A stretch of DNA of 64,000 bases from Taibaiella sp. KBW10. Its GTDB lineage: Bacteria > Bacteroidota > Bacteroidia > Chitinophagales > Chitinophagaceae. Within the stretch, counting starts at the first letter, position 1. The number at the start of each line of letters is the position of its first letter. Location: positions 423,774-487,773 of the forward strand of contig NZ_QAJI01000003.1 of the NCBI RefSeq assembly GCF_003852495.1, in the 5' to 3' direction. Position numbers and translations under genes: made by a program. A model generated the notes under the pieces. The model was not told the DNA's origin and ran no database searches. It saw nothing but the letters and a program-made list of their open reading frames with translations. This document shows, one piece after another, positions 57,522 to 64,000 of this stretch.

Positions 57522-57599
57522 TTTTTGTGTCCGCATTGTGTAACGAAAATAAAAAAAGCGTTTCAACAATACTGCTGAAACGCTTTCCTATGGTGGCTC
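57522..57599. repeat. Right 78-bp direct repeat, at the tRNA-Asn 3' end
   Basis: This copy contains the tRNA terminator hairpin and overlaps the last six bases of the tRNA gene including CCA. It is the more intact copy and so probably the original chromosomal sequence. Confidence 0.85.
57551..57586 (-). terminator. tRNA-Asn terminator
   Basis: On the minus strand an 11-bp stem (57555-57565 with 57576-57586) is followed by seven T residues, 8 nt beyond the tRNA 3' end. It lies wholly within the right direct repeat. Confidence 0.8.
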
Positions 57600-57670
57600 T
57601 CCCTGCTGGACTTGAACCAGCGACCCCCTGATTAACAGTCAGGTGCTCTAACCAACTGAGCTAAGGAAGA
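57594..57670 (-). tRNA. tRNA-Asn (anticodon GUU), CCA encoded
   Basis: The 77-nt minus-strand gene folds into a full cloverleaf: acceptor TCTTCCT/AGGGAGA (one G-T pair), D arm GCTC/GAGC, anticodon stem CCTGA/TCAGG with loop CTGTTAA, T stem GCTGG/CCAGC with TTCAAGT loop, discriminator G and encoded CCA. A consensus promoter lies upstream and a terminator downstream. Confidence 0.97.
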
Positions 57671-57696
57671 TTCTCTTTTTTCCCCGTTTGGGATTG

Positions 57697-57727
57697 CAAA
57701 GATAAGACGCAATTTTTATTCTTCAAA
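57697..57727 (-). promoter_or_regulatory. Full Bacteroidota promoter of tRNA-Asn
   Basis: On the minus strand a -33 TTTG (57724-57727) and a -7 TATCTTTG (57697-57704) are separated by exactly 19 nt, the known consensus. Transcription would start about 20 nt before the tRNA 5' end. Confidence 0.8.
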
Positions 57728-57760
57728 ACTTTTTTTCAAAAAATTTGAATATTTTTTTGC

Positions 57761-60700
57761 CTAATATTTTGTCTTGTAAAAAGACAGGTAAGCGGCCCAG
57801 TCCTTATCGGTAAACAGCTTGATAATATTATAGCTGGAAATGCTGATGATCTCGTATTCCTTAGCATCGGGATATTCTCTAAACAAAGCATTGACCTTCA
57901 TAATCTCCGCAATGTAAGCTTTCGCCGCTGCGGCATTTTTAAATTCTTTCACCACTAATGCACTTCTTTGCTCATTGACCGGTACGAGGGAAATCGCAAG
58001 TTCTTTATTATTCCGCTTAGACTGGTTATAATCCTTTAAGCCCGCTCTTAAGCCCGACAGACGGCTATCGGCAACAGGTGTACTGATCAGTACATAATGT
58101 AATCCCGCAGGACTATACGTGTACTCTTTAGGTGCATCGACGCCGGGCAACACCTGAGGTCCTGCAGCAGCAGAATTGGCAGTAGCGGGATTCGCTGCAG
58201 CACTCTTTATGGCTTCTTTTACATATTTCTGTAAAGCACCCGCCCATCCGATTGTTTCATCATTCGGGTTCTGCGCGATAAATCCGGTAAGCAAAGAATC
58301 GGCCATTGTATAATCGCCCATACCCGCTATGGATGCAATGCTGATCAGGTTGTATTTTCGGGCAAATTTCTCATAGACATTTGGATATAAAGCCTGTGCG
58401 CCATCTGCTCTCTTTTTAGCCTCTTGATATTGTTGCTGCATCAGGGTCTGATACGTCGTTTCATAATGTGCTTCGATCGTTTCCGTACTGGCATTTTCGT
58501 TCAACTGTGCCGCATCGGTACTGATCAAAGTAGCCCATTTAGAAGCTCCATGTTTGCTTTTTAATTCCTGTGCATACCCATCAGCCTGTTTTACTTCCGA
58601 TTTACTTAAAGCCATCAGATAGCGATAATATAGCTCTTCTGCCCGATTTGGATGCTCCGGAAAACGCTGGTCAAGGGTATCATAAGTTTTGAGCGCCATT
58701 GGAATATCTTCCATGTTTTTGTAATAGGCGGTACCCAGATCAAATAAGGCTTGTTGTAGTTTTTCCTTTAAGGCATTAATATCTTTTTCTCCCTTAGGTA
58801 TCTGTGCCAATAGCTCCTCTTCTGTAGGCAGATTTTTCAAAGGATCGTTGTCCGCTTCCGGTTCCTCAATATTACCGGCGCTACTGCTGCCCGCACTATA
58901 GGTACTGCTTCTGTTCCAGCCATCTTTCAAAGTACGTTCTCCCCACTTCTGCTTAAAACTGTTGACCCCTTGTTGTACGGTAGCTGCATTAGCAAAATAC
59001 CAGGATCCGCCACCAGAGCCCAAGGTAACCGGTGCAGCCAAAACAGGACTATTATTTCCCGGATTTTGTGCATTGTAAGTACTGTCGCTGATCCTGCGCT
59101 CCAGGTCTTTAATATATTTTTTCGCAACAGCTCTTTGGTCTTTTTCACTTAAGCCTGCTAAGGTCAATACACTATCAAGATACTTCGCATCATTGCCCGG
59201 TATAGACACTTTGTCTAAGGCACTCGCTCTTTGTACCGCAATGCTATAGACCGGATTGTTGGCTATAGTAAGGAATGCGATGGCACTGTCATAAGCTTTC
59301 TTCGCCTCATTATAATCATTCTTCCCATAATACAAGGAACCCATTGCAGCAAAAGAAAGTCCGCGCTGCACTACATTTCCGGAATTAACGGAAATACTTT
59401 TTTTATAGTTTGTGATCGCTAATGCAGCATCATTGTTTCGTTCGGCAACTTTCGCCTTGGTAAAATATATTTTATCGTAGAATGCTTTGTACTTCGCTTC
59501 TTTAGCCATCTGATCCAAAGTCGCCATTAATTTTGTTGCATCTCCTGTACCCGTTTCAATGCTATTGTTCACGATATGAATCCTGGCATAAAAATCCATT
59601 TCCATATCGGGTTTCAGGTCGATCACTTTTGCAAAAGCAGAGTCTGAGGCGGCCAGCTTATTTTCTCTTTGCAGCACCTGCCCTCTCAGGTAAGCGGCCC
59701 GTTCCCGAAGCCATTTCGGCATTTTCTGATCTTCGTACAGGACTGCAAGATCGTCTGTCGCTTCACTATATGCATTCTTCTTAATATCGACAAAAGCTTG
59801 TGCTGCGGCGAACCTGCCCTCCAGATCTTTATTATAATTCTTGCTGCTCTTCACCATATTCAATACCGTCTGTGCCAGATTCACCTGGCTATCCTGCGCT
59901 AAAGTACGTGCCAGCCAGAGCATCGCATCATTCTTGGAAGACAGATGAGTGAAGATATTTTTCTTTTCCGCTTCGGCCAGGTCATTAACGACCTTCTCAG
60001 CCTTTTTACCCGATTTATTTTGCTTTTCCTTTTCTTTCTGTTTTTTCTCCGCCTCTGCTGTTGCTACAATGTACTTAAAAGCATTGGCTGCATTGGTATA
60101 ATCACCCTTATAATAATAGGCCTGACCAACGATCATATAGAGGTTATCCTGCCATTTACTTCTCGGATCATGAATCTGTATGCCCACACCCGCCCTGCGA
60201 ATGAGGGAGTCCATATCGCTGGCCATACGGGCCGAATCTTTGTCCGGATCGAAGGGGTATAAAGGCAACAGCGAATCATAATTATTCGCGTTGGTGGCCA
60301 ACATGTTCTTAATGGTTTGCTCAATCTTTAGATTGGCATTATAGAAGTAATTATAGCGGGTCGTGGTGTTCTGATATGCCTGGCGCATAAAACTCCACTT
60401 CTTTTTCCGCATTTTCTCGTTGCTGTAGGCATTCCGTTTTTTCTGCTCCTTATCCCGCTCCCGTGCCGTCGCTTTTTTATCACGGTCTTTCGATCTTTTC
60501 TTACTCGCCGCTTCCCGCTCCACTTTCGCTTTGGCCAGACTATCTGTTCTGGCTGCCCTCACGACTGCCAAACTATCTTTCATCACCTTATTGCGGGCCT
60601 TCTGCGCATCTACAATCGCTTTCAGGCTGTCATTATATTGTTTCCGCACCGCCAGCATGCTATCCTGTATTTTTTGCCGCTCCAAAGCCATTTGCTCATT

Positions 60701-61213
60701 CCGTTGTTTCCGTACAGCTGTCAGGCTATCCAACCGCGCTTGTTTTACCCGGGCAACACTATCTTTATATCCTTTACTTTCTTTATAAGCCTTGGCCCTT
60801 GCCAAGCTGTCTGAGCGTTGTTTTTGAAGCGCCTTAAGGCTATCGGTACTTTTTAATCTTGCCGCTCTTTGCGCATCCAACACAGATTTGATACTATCAC
60901 TATAGCGCTTATTGGCCGCCATCGTACTATCTGAAATACGTTGTTGCACGCGTTTCATACTATCCAGTTCCGCGGCTCTGGCCGTCTTCAGGCTATCTAC
61001 ATAGTTTTGACGCGCCCTCTTCATACTGTCAATGTATTCGGGAGATCCGGCTTTTAACTGGCTTTTTTCATAAATCACCTTCTTCTTTACCGTATCCTGC
61101 GTGCCGGCGGGAATGTTCTGCCCGCCCTTCTTAGCGTCTTGAGCAGACAGGTTCTGTATCCATATGAGTACAAAAAAGAATAAGAAGTAATATATATATC
61201 TGTGTTTTCTCAA
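57761..61213 (-). CDS. PorW/SprE-like TPR protein with 11-residue coiled-coil repeat; TTG start
   Basis: The protein has 1150 residues. TTG 61213 is taken as the start because no ATG lies in frame before the upstream stop, it gives a signal peptide (YYFLFFFVLIWIQNLSAQ), and a -7 box lies just upstream. Residues ~62-222 repeat DSxxxxRxxRx at 11-residue intervals, a hendecad coiled coil. A basic segment and many TPR-like helices follow (YKGDYTNAANAFKYIVATAE, YYGKNDYNEAKKAYDSAI). The end (HYVLISTPVADSR ... IKLFTDKDWAAYLSFYKTKY) resembles PorW/SprE proteins needed for T9SS and gliding. Unlike those, no lipobox Cys is seen. The T9SS cargo in this window fits such a role. Confidence 0.75.
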   Translation of the reverse strand: MRKHRYIYYFLFFFVLIWIQNLSAQDAKKGGQNIPAGTQDTVKKKVIYEKSQLKAGSPEYIDSMKRARQNYVDSLKTARAAELDSMKRVQQRISDSTMAANKRYSDSIKSVLDAQRAARLKSTDSLKALQKQRSDSLARAKAYKESKGYKDSVARVKQARLDSLTAVRKQRNEQMALERQKIQDSMLAVRKQYNDSLKAIVDAQKARNKVMKDSLAVVRAARTDSLAKAKVEREAASKKRSKDRDKKATARERDKEQKKRNAYSNEKMRKKKWSFMRQAYQNTTTRYNYFYNANLKIEQTIKNMLATNANNYDSLLPLYPFDPDKDSARMASDMDSLIRRAGVGIQIHDPRSKWQDNLYMIVGQAYYYKGDYTNAANAFKYIVATAEAEKKQKEKEKQNKSGKKAEKVVNDLAEAEKKNIFTHLSSKNDAMLWLARTLAQDSQVNLAQTVLNMVKSSKNYNKDLEGRFAAAQAFVDIKKNAYSEATDDLAVLYEDQKMPKWLRERAAYLRGQVLQRENKLAASDSAFAKVIDLKPDMEMDFYARIHIVNNSIETGTGDATKLMATLDQMAKEAKYKAFYDKIYFTKAKVAERNNDAALAITNYKKSISVNSGNVVQRGLSFAAMGSLYYGKNDYNEAKKAYDSAIAFLTIANNPVYSIAVQRASALDKVSIPGNDAKYLDSVLTLAGLSEKDQRAVAKKYIKDLERRISDSTYNAQNPGNNSPVLAAPVTLGSGGGSWYFANAATVQQGVNSFKQKWGERTLKDGWNRSSTYSAGSSSAGNIEEPEADNDPLKNLPTEEELLAQIPKGEKDINALKEKLQQALFDLGTAYYKNMEDIPMALKTYDTLDQRFPEHPNRAEELYYRYLMALSKSEVKQADGYAQELKSKHGASKWATLISTDAAQLNENASTETIEAHYETTYQTLMQQQYQEAKKRADGAQALYPNVYEKFARKYNLISIASIAGMGDYTMADSLLTGFIAQNPNDETIGWAGALQKYVKEAIKSAAANPATANSAAAGPQVLPGVDAPKEYTYSPAGLHYVLISTPVADSRLSGLRAGLKDYNQSKRNNKELAISLVPVNEQRSALVVKEFKNAAAAKAYIAEIMKVNALFREYPDAKEYEIISISSYNIIKLFTDKDWAAYLSFYKTKY

Positions 61214-61241
61214 TTTAAGTAGCTTAATGTACGCGATGTTA

Positions 61242-61249
61242 CAAAATTA
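61242..61249 (-). promoter_or_regulatory. Bacteroidota -7 element for the TPR gene
   Basis: On the minus strand this reads TAATTTTG and lies 28 nt upstream of TTG 61213, leaving no room for a longer reading frame. Confidence 0.45.
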
Positions 61250-61348
61250 ATAACTACTTTAGAAATAAAATATTGCGTATATTTTAATTTTTTTTTGATA
61301 TAAGTTTATTTTGCAGCCTCAATAATGCCGAAAGGATAAAACATCATC

Positions 61349-61843
61349 GTGAAGCCAAAAATCACCCCAATCGCTGAAAGTCAACTCCCCATTGTTACCG
61401 ATATTGCGCAAAACACATGGCCGGTTGCCTATAAAGACATTTTAAGTCCCGAACAGATGGCTTATATGTTGGCCGAGTTTTACAATTTTGAAACCCTGAA
61501 AGAAAGGTCTCGTAAAGGAAACCTCTTTTACCTGATTTACGATGAAGAGGAGGCAAAGGGATTTGCTGAAATCGAGCTCAATGCAGCAATACAAACGACT
61601 AAACTGCATAAAATCTATGTACTGCCTACGGCACAGGGTAAGCAGTTGGGACTGCATTTACTAAATTACATCAAAGAAATCGCGGAAAAAGCGGCGCAGG
61701 CACGCATTATTTTGAATGTAAACCGCTACAATAAGGCGAAAACCTTTTATGAAAAACAAGGATTCGAGGTCTTCGAAGAAGAGGACATTGATATTGGCCG
61801 GGGCTACTTCATGAACGATTATGTGATGCAGTTTGTTTTTTAG
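61349..61843 (+). CDS. GNAT family N-acetyltransferase, GTG start
   Basis: The protein has 164 residues and starts at GTG 61349 (KPKITPIAESQLPIVTDIA). The acetyl-CoA loop is KIYVLPTAQGKQLGLHLLNY (Q-x-x-x-Q-L-G), and ARIILNVNRYNKAKTFYEKQGFEV is the typical C-terminal GNAT strand-helix with the N-x-x-A-x-x-F-Y-x-x-x-G-F signature. Small-molecule or peptide acetylation is expected; substrate is unknown. It is divergent from the TPR gene. Confidence 0.92.
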   Translation: MKPKITPIAESQLPIVTDIAQNTWPVAYKDILSPEQMAYMLAEFYNFETLKERSRKGNLFYLIYDEEEAKGFAEIELNAAIQTTKLHKIYVLPTAQGKQLGLHLLNYIKEIAEKAAQARIILNVNRYNKAKTFYEKQGFEVFEEEDIDIGRGYFMNDYVMQFVF

Positions 61844-61845
61844 CG

Positions 61846-61853
61846 TATTTTTG
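61846..61853 (+). promoter_or_regulatory. Bacteroidota -7 element (TATTTTTG)
   Basis: A TAnnTTTG match lies 32 nt before the YciO/YrdC-family ATG. Confidence 0.45.
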
Positions 61854-61885
61854 TCGGGTCAATCAATTCTAAAATTCAAGTATTT

Positions 61886-62497
61886 ATGCTTATTCACCTC
61901 CATCCGGACAATCCGCAGGAAAGGGTCTTGAATCAAATCGCCGAGGTCTTACGCAAAGGCGGTGTCATTATCTATCCTACCGATACGATCTACGGGATCG
62001 GATGTGATATTCATAGTACACAAGCCATTGAACGCATCTGCAGGATCAAGAACCTCAACCCTAAACAAGCTCAGTTTTCTTTTATTTGTAAAGACCTGAG
62101 TGAATTGAGTACTTATGCGGCCAATATGAGTAATCCGACTTTTCGTTTTCTGAAAAGCTGTATACCGGGCCCGTATACTTTTATTTTAAACGCAACTAAA
62201 TTGGTTCCGAAACTGCTTAAAACCAAGAAAGATACGGTGGGGATCAGGGTACCGGACCATAAGATTACGCAAGCCATTGCAGCTGTGTTGGGCAACCCGA
62301 TTATGAGTACTTCTCTTCCGCAGGAGGACGATGTGGCCCATTATACTGATCCGGAAGTGATCTATGAAGAATTTGGGCACCTGGTGGATATGGTGATTGA
62401 CGGGGGGATTGGCAATACGCAAGTCTCTACTGTAATTAACCTGACAGAGGACTACCCGGAACTGATCAGACAGGGAGCGGGGCCTTTTGAAATATAA
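61886..62497 (+). CDS. YciO/YrdC/Sua5 family L-threonylcarbamoyladenylate synthase-like protein
   Basis: The protein has 203 residues. VLRKGGVIIYPTDTIYGIGCD is the nucleotide/threonine-binding entry of the family, with RICRIKNLNPKQAQFSFICK, CIPGPYTFILNATKLVP and DTVGIRVPDHKI as later motifs. True TsaC/Sua5 enzymes have KxR-x2-KP-x-P; here RIKNLNPKQAQFS fits YciO better, a close relative whose in vivo role in t6A synthesis is uncertain. Cytoplasmic. Confidence 0.85.
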   Translation: MLIHLHPDNPQERVLNQIAEVLRKGGVIIYPTDTIYGIGCDIHSTQAIERICRIKNLNPKQAQFSFICKDLSELSTYAANMSNPTFRFLKSCIPGPYTFILNATKLVPKLLKTKKDTVGIRVPDHKITQAIAAVLGNPIMSTSLPQEDDVAHYTDPEVIYEEFGHLVDMVIDGGIGNTQVSTVINLTEDYPELIRQGAGPFEI

Positions 62498-62499
62498 TT

Positions 62500-62507
62500 T
62501 ATTTTTG
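62500..62507 (+). promoter_or_regulatory. Bacteroidota -7 element abutting a start codon
   Basis: TATTTTTG ends 4 nt before the ATG at 62512. If used, the transcript would start at or next to the A of the ATG, giving a leaderless mRNA. Confidence 0.35.
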
Positions 62508-62511
62508 TCGC

Positions 62512-62934
62512 ATGAAAGCAAATGAAGTTCCTCAGGATAAAGGAAACTATAAGAACCGGGATCAAAGCAGAAAAGTGGTTTATGCCACCAATGAGGCGGG
62601 CGACTATACGACCGTCAATAGTGAGGGATGGGAAGTAGAGCACCTGGCTACGATGCAGGCCTGGAATGAGGCGGCTATAGAATTGGAAGAGGTGCTGGAA
62701 GAGATCCGGAAGGGCCTGCTGAGCCCGCTTGCTTATTTTATGAAAAAAAACCTGATGGACATCGCGATACTTTCACGCCATGTAGGTAAATGGCAATGGC
62801 AGGTAAAACGACACTTGAAACCCAAAGGCTTCAACAATCTTTCAGCGGCTATGCTGCAAAAATATGCTGATGCATTCAATATCAGTCCGGAGGCTATAAA
62901 GCATTTCGATCCCGCCACAGCGGAAAAACATTAA
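62512..62934 (+). CDS. Conserved small helical protein of unknown function
   Basis: The protein has 140 residues, acidic in the first half (VYATNEAGDYTTVNSEGWEV, EAAIELEEVLEEIRKGLLSP) and basic/helical in the second. LMDIAILSRHVGKWQWQVKRHLK resembles a helix-turn-helix of the kind found in short regulators, and NLSAAMLQKYADAFNISPEAI supports a compact helical fold. No signal peptide. It has 17 nt before the BtrH-like gene downstream, with which it probably forms a unit. Confidence 0.7.
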   Translation: MKANEVPQDKGNYKNRDQSRKVVYATNEAGDYTTVNSEGWEVEHLATMQAWNEAAIELEEVLEEIRKGLLSPLAYFMKKNLMDIAILSRHVGKWQWQVKRHLKPKGFNNLSAAMLQKYADAFNISPEAIKHFDPATAEKH

Positions 62935-62951
62935 TGTAAAAATACCATACT

Positions 62952-63962
62952 TTGTCTTCCATAGATTTTAAACACCAGATGCATGCCCACTGTGAAAGTG
63001 GCGTGACGACCAATTTATTAAAACATTACGGCATTCATATGACCGAGCCTTTGGCTTTTGGTATCGGTGCCGGGCTTTTTTTCACGCATATTCCCTTTGT
63101 TAAAGTAAATGGCGTACCGGGTACCAGCTACAGAAGCTATCCGGGTACAATTTTCAAAACCTTAATGAAGTCGCTGAATATTCAATATGAAATGCAGCAG
63201 TTCGGCAATAACCAGGAGAAGGGACAAAAAGCCTTGGACGATTTGCTGGACAGAGGCATACCCGTGGGCTTATTATCAGGGATCTTTTACCTGACCTATA
63301 TGCCGGAAGCCTACCGTTTTCAGTTCAATGCACATAACCTGATTGCTTACGGCAAAAATGAAGCCGGCAATTACCTGATCAGCGACCCTACCCTGGAAGG
63401 CTTGCATGAAATTGCACCGGCGGACTTGCAAAAATCACGCTTCGCCAAAGGATTCCCTGAGCCAAAGGGCAAACTCTATTATATTACAAACGTGCCGCAG
63501 CAACTGGATATGGAAGCGGCCATTCGTAAAGGTATTAAGAAAAATATCTGGCTATACACCTCTCCGCCAATCGGTCTTTTCGGCAATAAGGCGATTCATA
63601 CCCTAGCCAATAGATTGGAACATTATCCAGACAAGCTCACTGATCGTCAGGCAGTATTGTATGTGGGTAATATCATCAGGATGCAGGAGGAGATCGGCAC
63701 CGGTGGTGGTGGGTTCCGCTTTTTATATGCAGCTTTTTTACAAGAGGCGGCTCAAATCCTTGGCAAACCGGAGCTGAAGGAATTTTCACAACGCATGACA
63801 GCGATTGGCGACGCCTGGAGAAATTTCGCCTATAGTGCCGCCCGGATTTGCAAGGCCAGAACATCTGATCTGGTAAGTTATAAAGATCTTTCTAAGATGC
63901 TGCATGAGATCGGACACCAAGAAAAAGCGTTTTTCATGGATCTCAAAAAGGTAAACTTATAA
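62952..63962 (+). CDS. BtrH N-terminal domain / DUF4872 protein, TTG start
   Basis: The protein has 336 residues from TTG 62952; ATG 62979 would cut into the conserved MHAHCESGVTTNLLKHYG region. The His-Cys of AHCESG followed by FGIGAGLFF is the BtrH cysteine-peptidase-like motif, with a later His in FNAHNLIAYGKNE and Asp in NYLISDPTLEG completing a possible Cys-His-Asp triad. The C-terminal half matches DUF4872. BtrH-type proteins are acyl-transferase-like enzymes in butirosin-related pathways and stand-alone genes in Bacteroidota; the substrate here is unknown. The remaining 38 bases of the window hold nothing recognised. Confidence 0.8.
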   Translation: MSSIDFKHQMHAHCESGVTTNLLKHYGIHMTEPLAFGIGAGLFFTHIPFVKVNGVPGTSYRSYPGTIFKTLMKSLNIQYEMQQFGNNQEKGQKALDDLLDRGIPVGLLSGIFYLTYMPEAYRFQFNAHNLIAYGKNEAGNYLISDPTLEGLHEIAPADLQKSRFAKGFPEPKGKLYYITNVPQQLDMEAAIRKGIKKNIWLYTSPPIGLFGNKAIHTLANRLEHYPDKLTDRQAVLYVGNIIRMQEEIGTGGGGFRFLYAAFLQEAAQILGKPELKEFSQRMTAIGDAWRNFAYSAARICKARTSDLVSYKDLSKMLHEIGHQEKAFFMDLKKVNL

Positions 63963-64000
63963 GTAATAAGTACTTCTCTATAAAATAAGAAATGCCGGAT

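Larger units (their letters stand above)
51024..57599. mobile_element. AT-rich genomic island beside tRNA-Asn
   Basis: The segment is bounded by 78-bp direct repeats, the right one overlapping the tRNA-Asn 3' end and its terminator. Inside are an AT-rich two-gene minus-strand module, a degenerate ORF and a ruined serine recombinase. Base composition contrasts visibly with the core genes on both sides. Because serine recombinases normally leave very short duplications, the long repeat may stem from another integrase or from capture of flanking DNA. Confidence 0.65.

Noticed and set aside
51024..57599. Possible CRISPR array or IS element in the island
   Set aside because: No regularly spaced short repeats, no terminal inverted repeats and no DDE transposase motifs were seen; only one pair of long direct repeats.

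Overview
This is one chromosomal segment of a Bacteroidota bacterium, most likely from the Chitinophagales/Chitinophagaceae part of the phylum. Three signs point there. Large secreted proteins end in type IX secretion (T9SS) sorting domains and carry PKD modules. Many upstream regions contain the Bacteroidota -7 element TAnnTTTG. Many lipoproteins and FtsI/SEDS/TlpA/LytTR families look typical of this group. No species can be named from the sequence alone.

Layout. 1-4350: two T9SS cargo proteins, the first truncated by the window edge. 4568-16275: a tight six-gene operon encoding an Hsp70/actin-fold ATPase, a membrane-anchored coiled-coil protein, an 1825-residue protein that appears to fuse a SEDS (FtsW/RodA-like) polymerase to a penicillin-binding transpeptidase, a small anchored protein, and two membrane proteins sharing a cytoplasmic N-terminal domain. 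I know no described system with this layout, and it is the strongest novelty candidate. 16380-20063: malic enzyme, RDD membrane protein, ACP phosphodiesterase. 20152-23268: a serine hydrolase lipoprotein and the CDP-glucose genes rfbF-rfbG. 23404-25300: an AT-rich TlpA-like thioredoxin lipoprotein and a Cys-rich lipoprotein. 25575-31651: DUF4126 protein, MiaE, KdsA, thioredoxin, UbiX and a LytS/LytT-type two-component pair. 31851-36432: SIMPL protein, VWA protein, serine hydrolase, and a small lipoprotein whose start codon lies in a perfect 17-bp inverted repeat, followed by a decayed tandem copy. 36504-43039: gyrB, a GNAT-like protein, a PhoR-like kinase, an AI-2E permease and a Kir-type K+ channel. 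43042-47417: a porin, Rieske protein, imelysin and di-haem oxidase set that looks like an iron/redox operon. 47632-50335: small secreted protein, T9SS protein and a FlbD-like small protein.

50396-57670 is an accessory region. A decayed lactonase lies next to an AT-rich island of about 6.6 kb, bounded by 78-bp near-identical direct repeats; the right copy abuts tRNA-Asn(GUU) and contains its terminator. The island carries an 1132-residue cold-shock/HARP-like/zinc-ribbon protein, a PD-(D/E)XK-type nuclease, and a ruined serine recombinase. The two intact genes form a candidate defence or nucleic-acid-processing module. 57761-63962 returns to core genes: a TPR protein resembling PorW/SprE with an 11-residue coiled-coil repeat, an acetyltransferase, a YciO/YrdC protein, a small conserved protein and a BtrH-like protein.

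All functional calls are by eye, from motifs and family memory. No database search or structure prediction was run.
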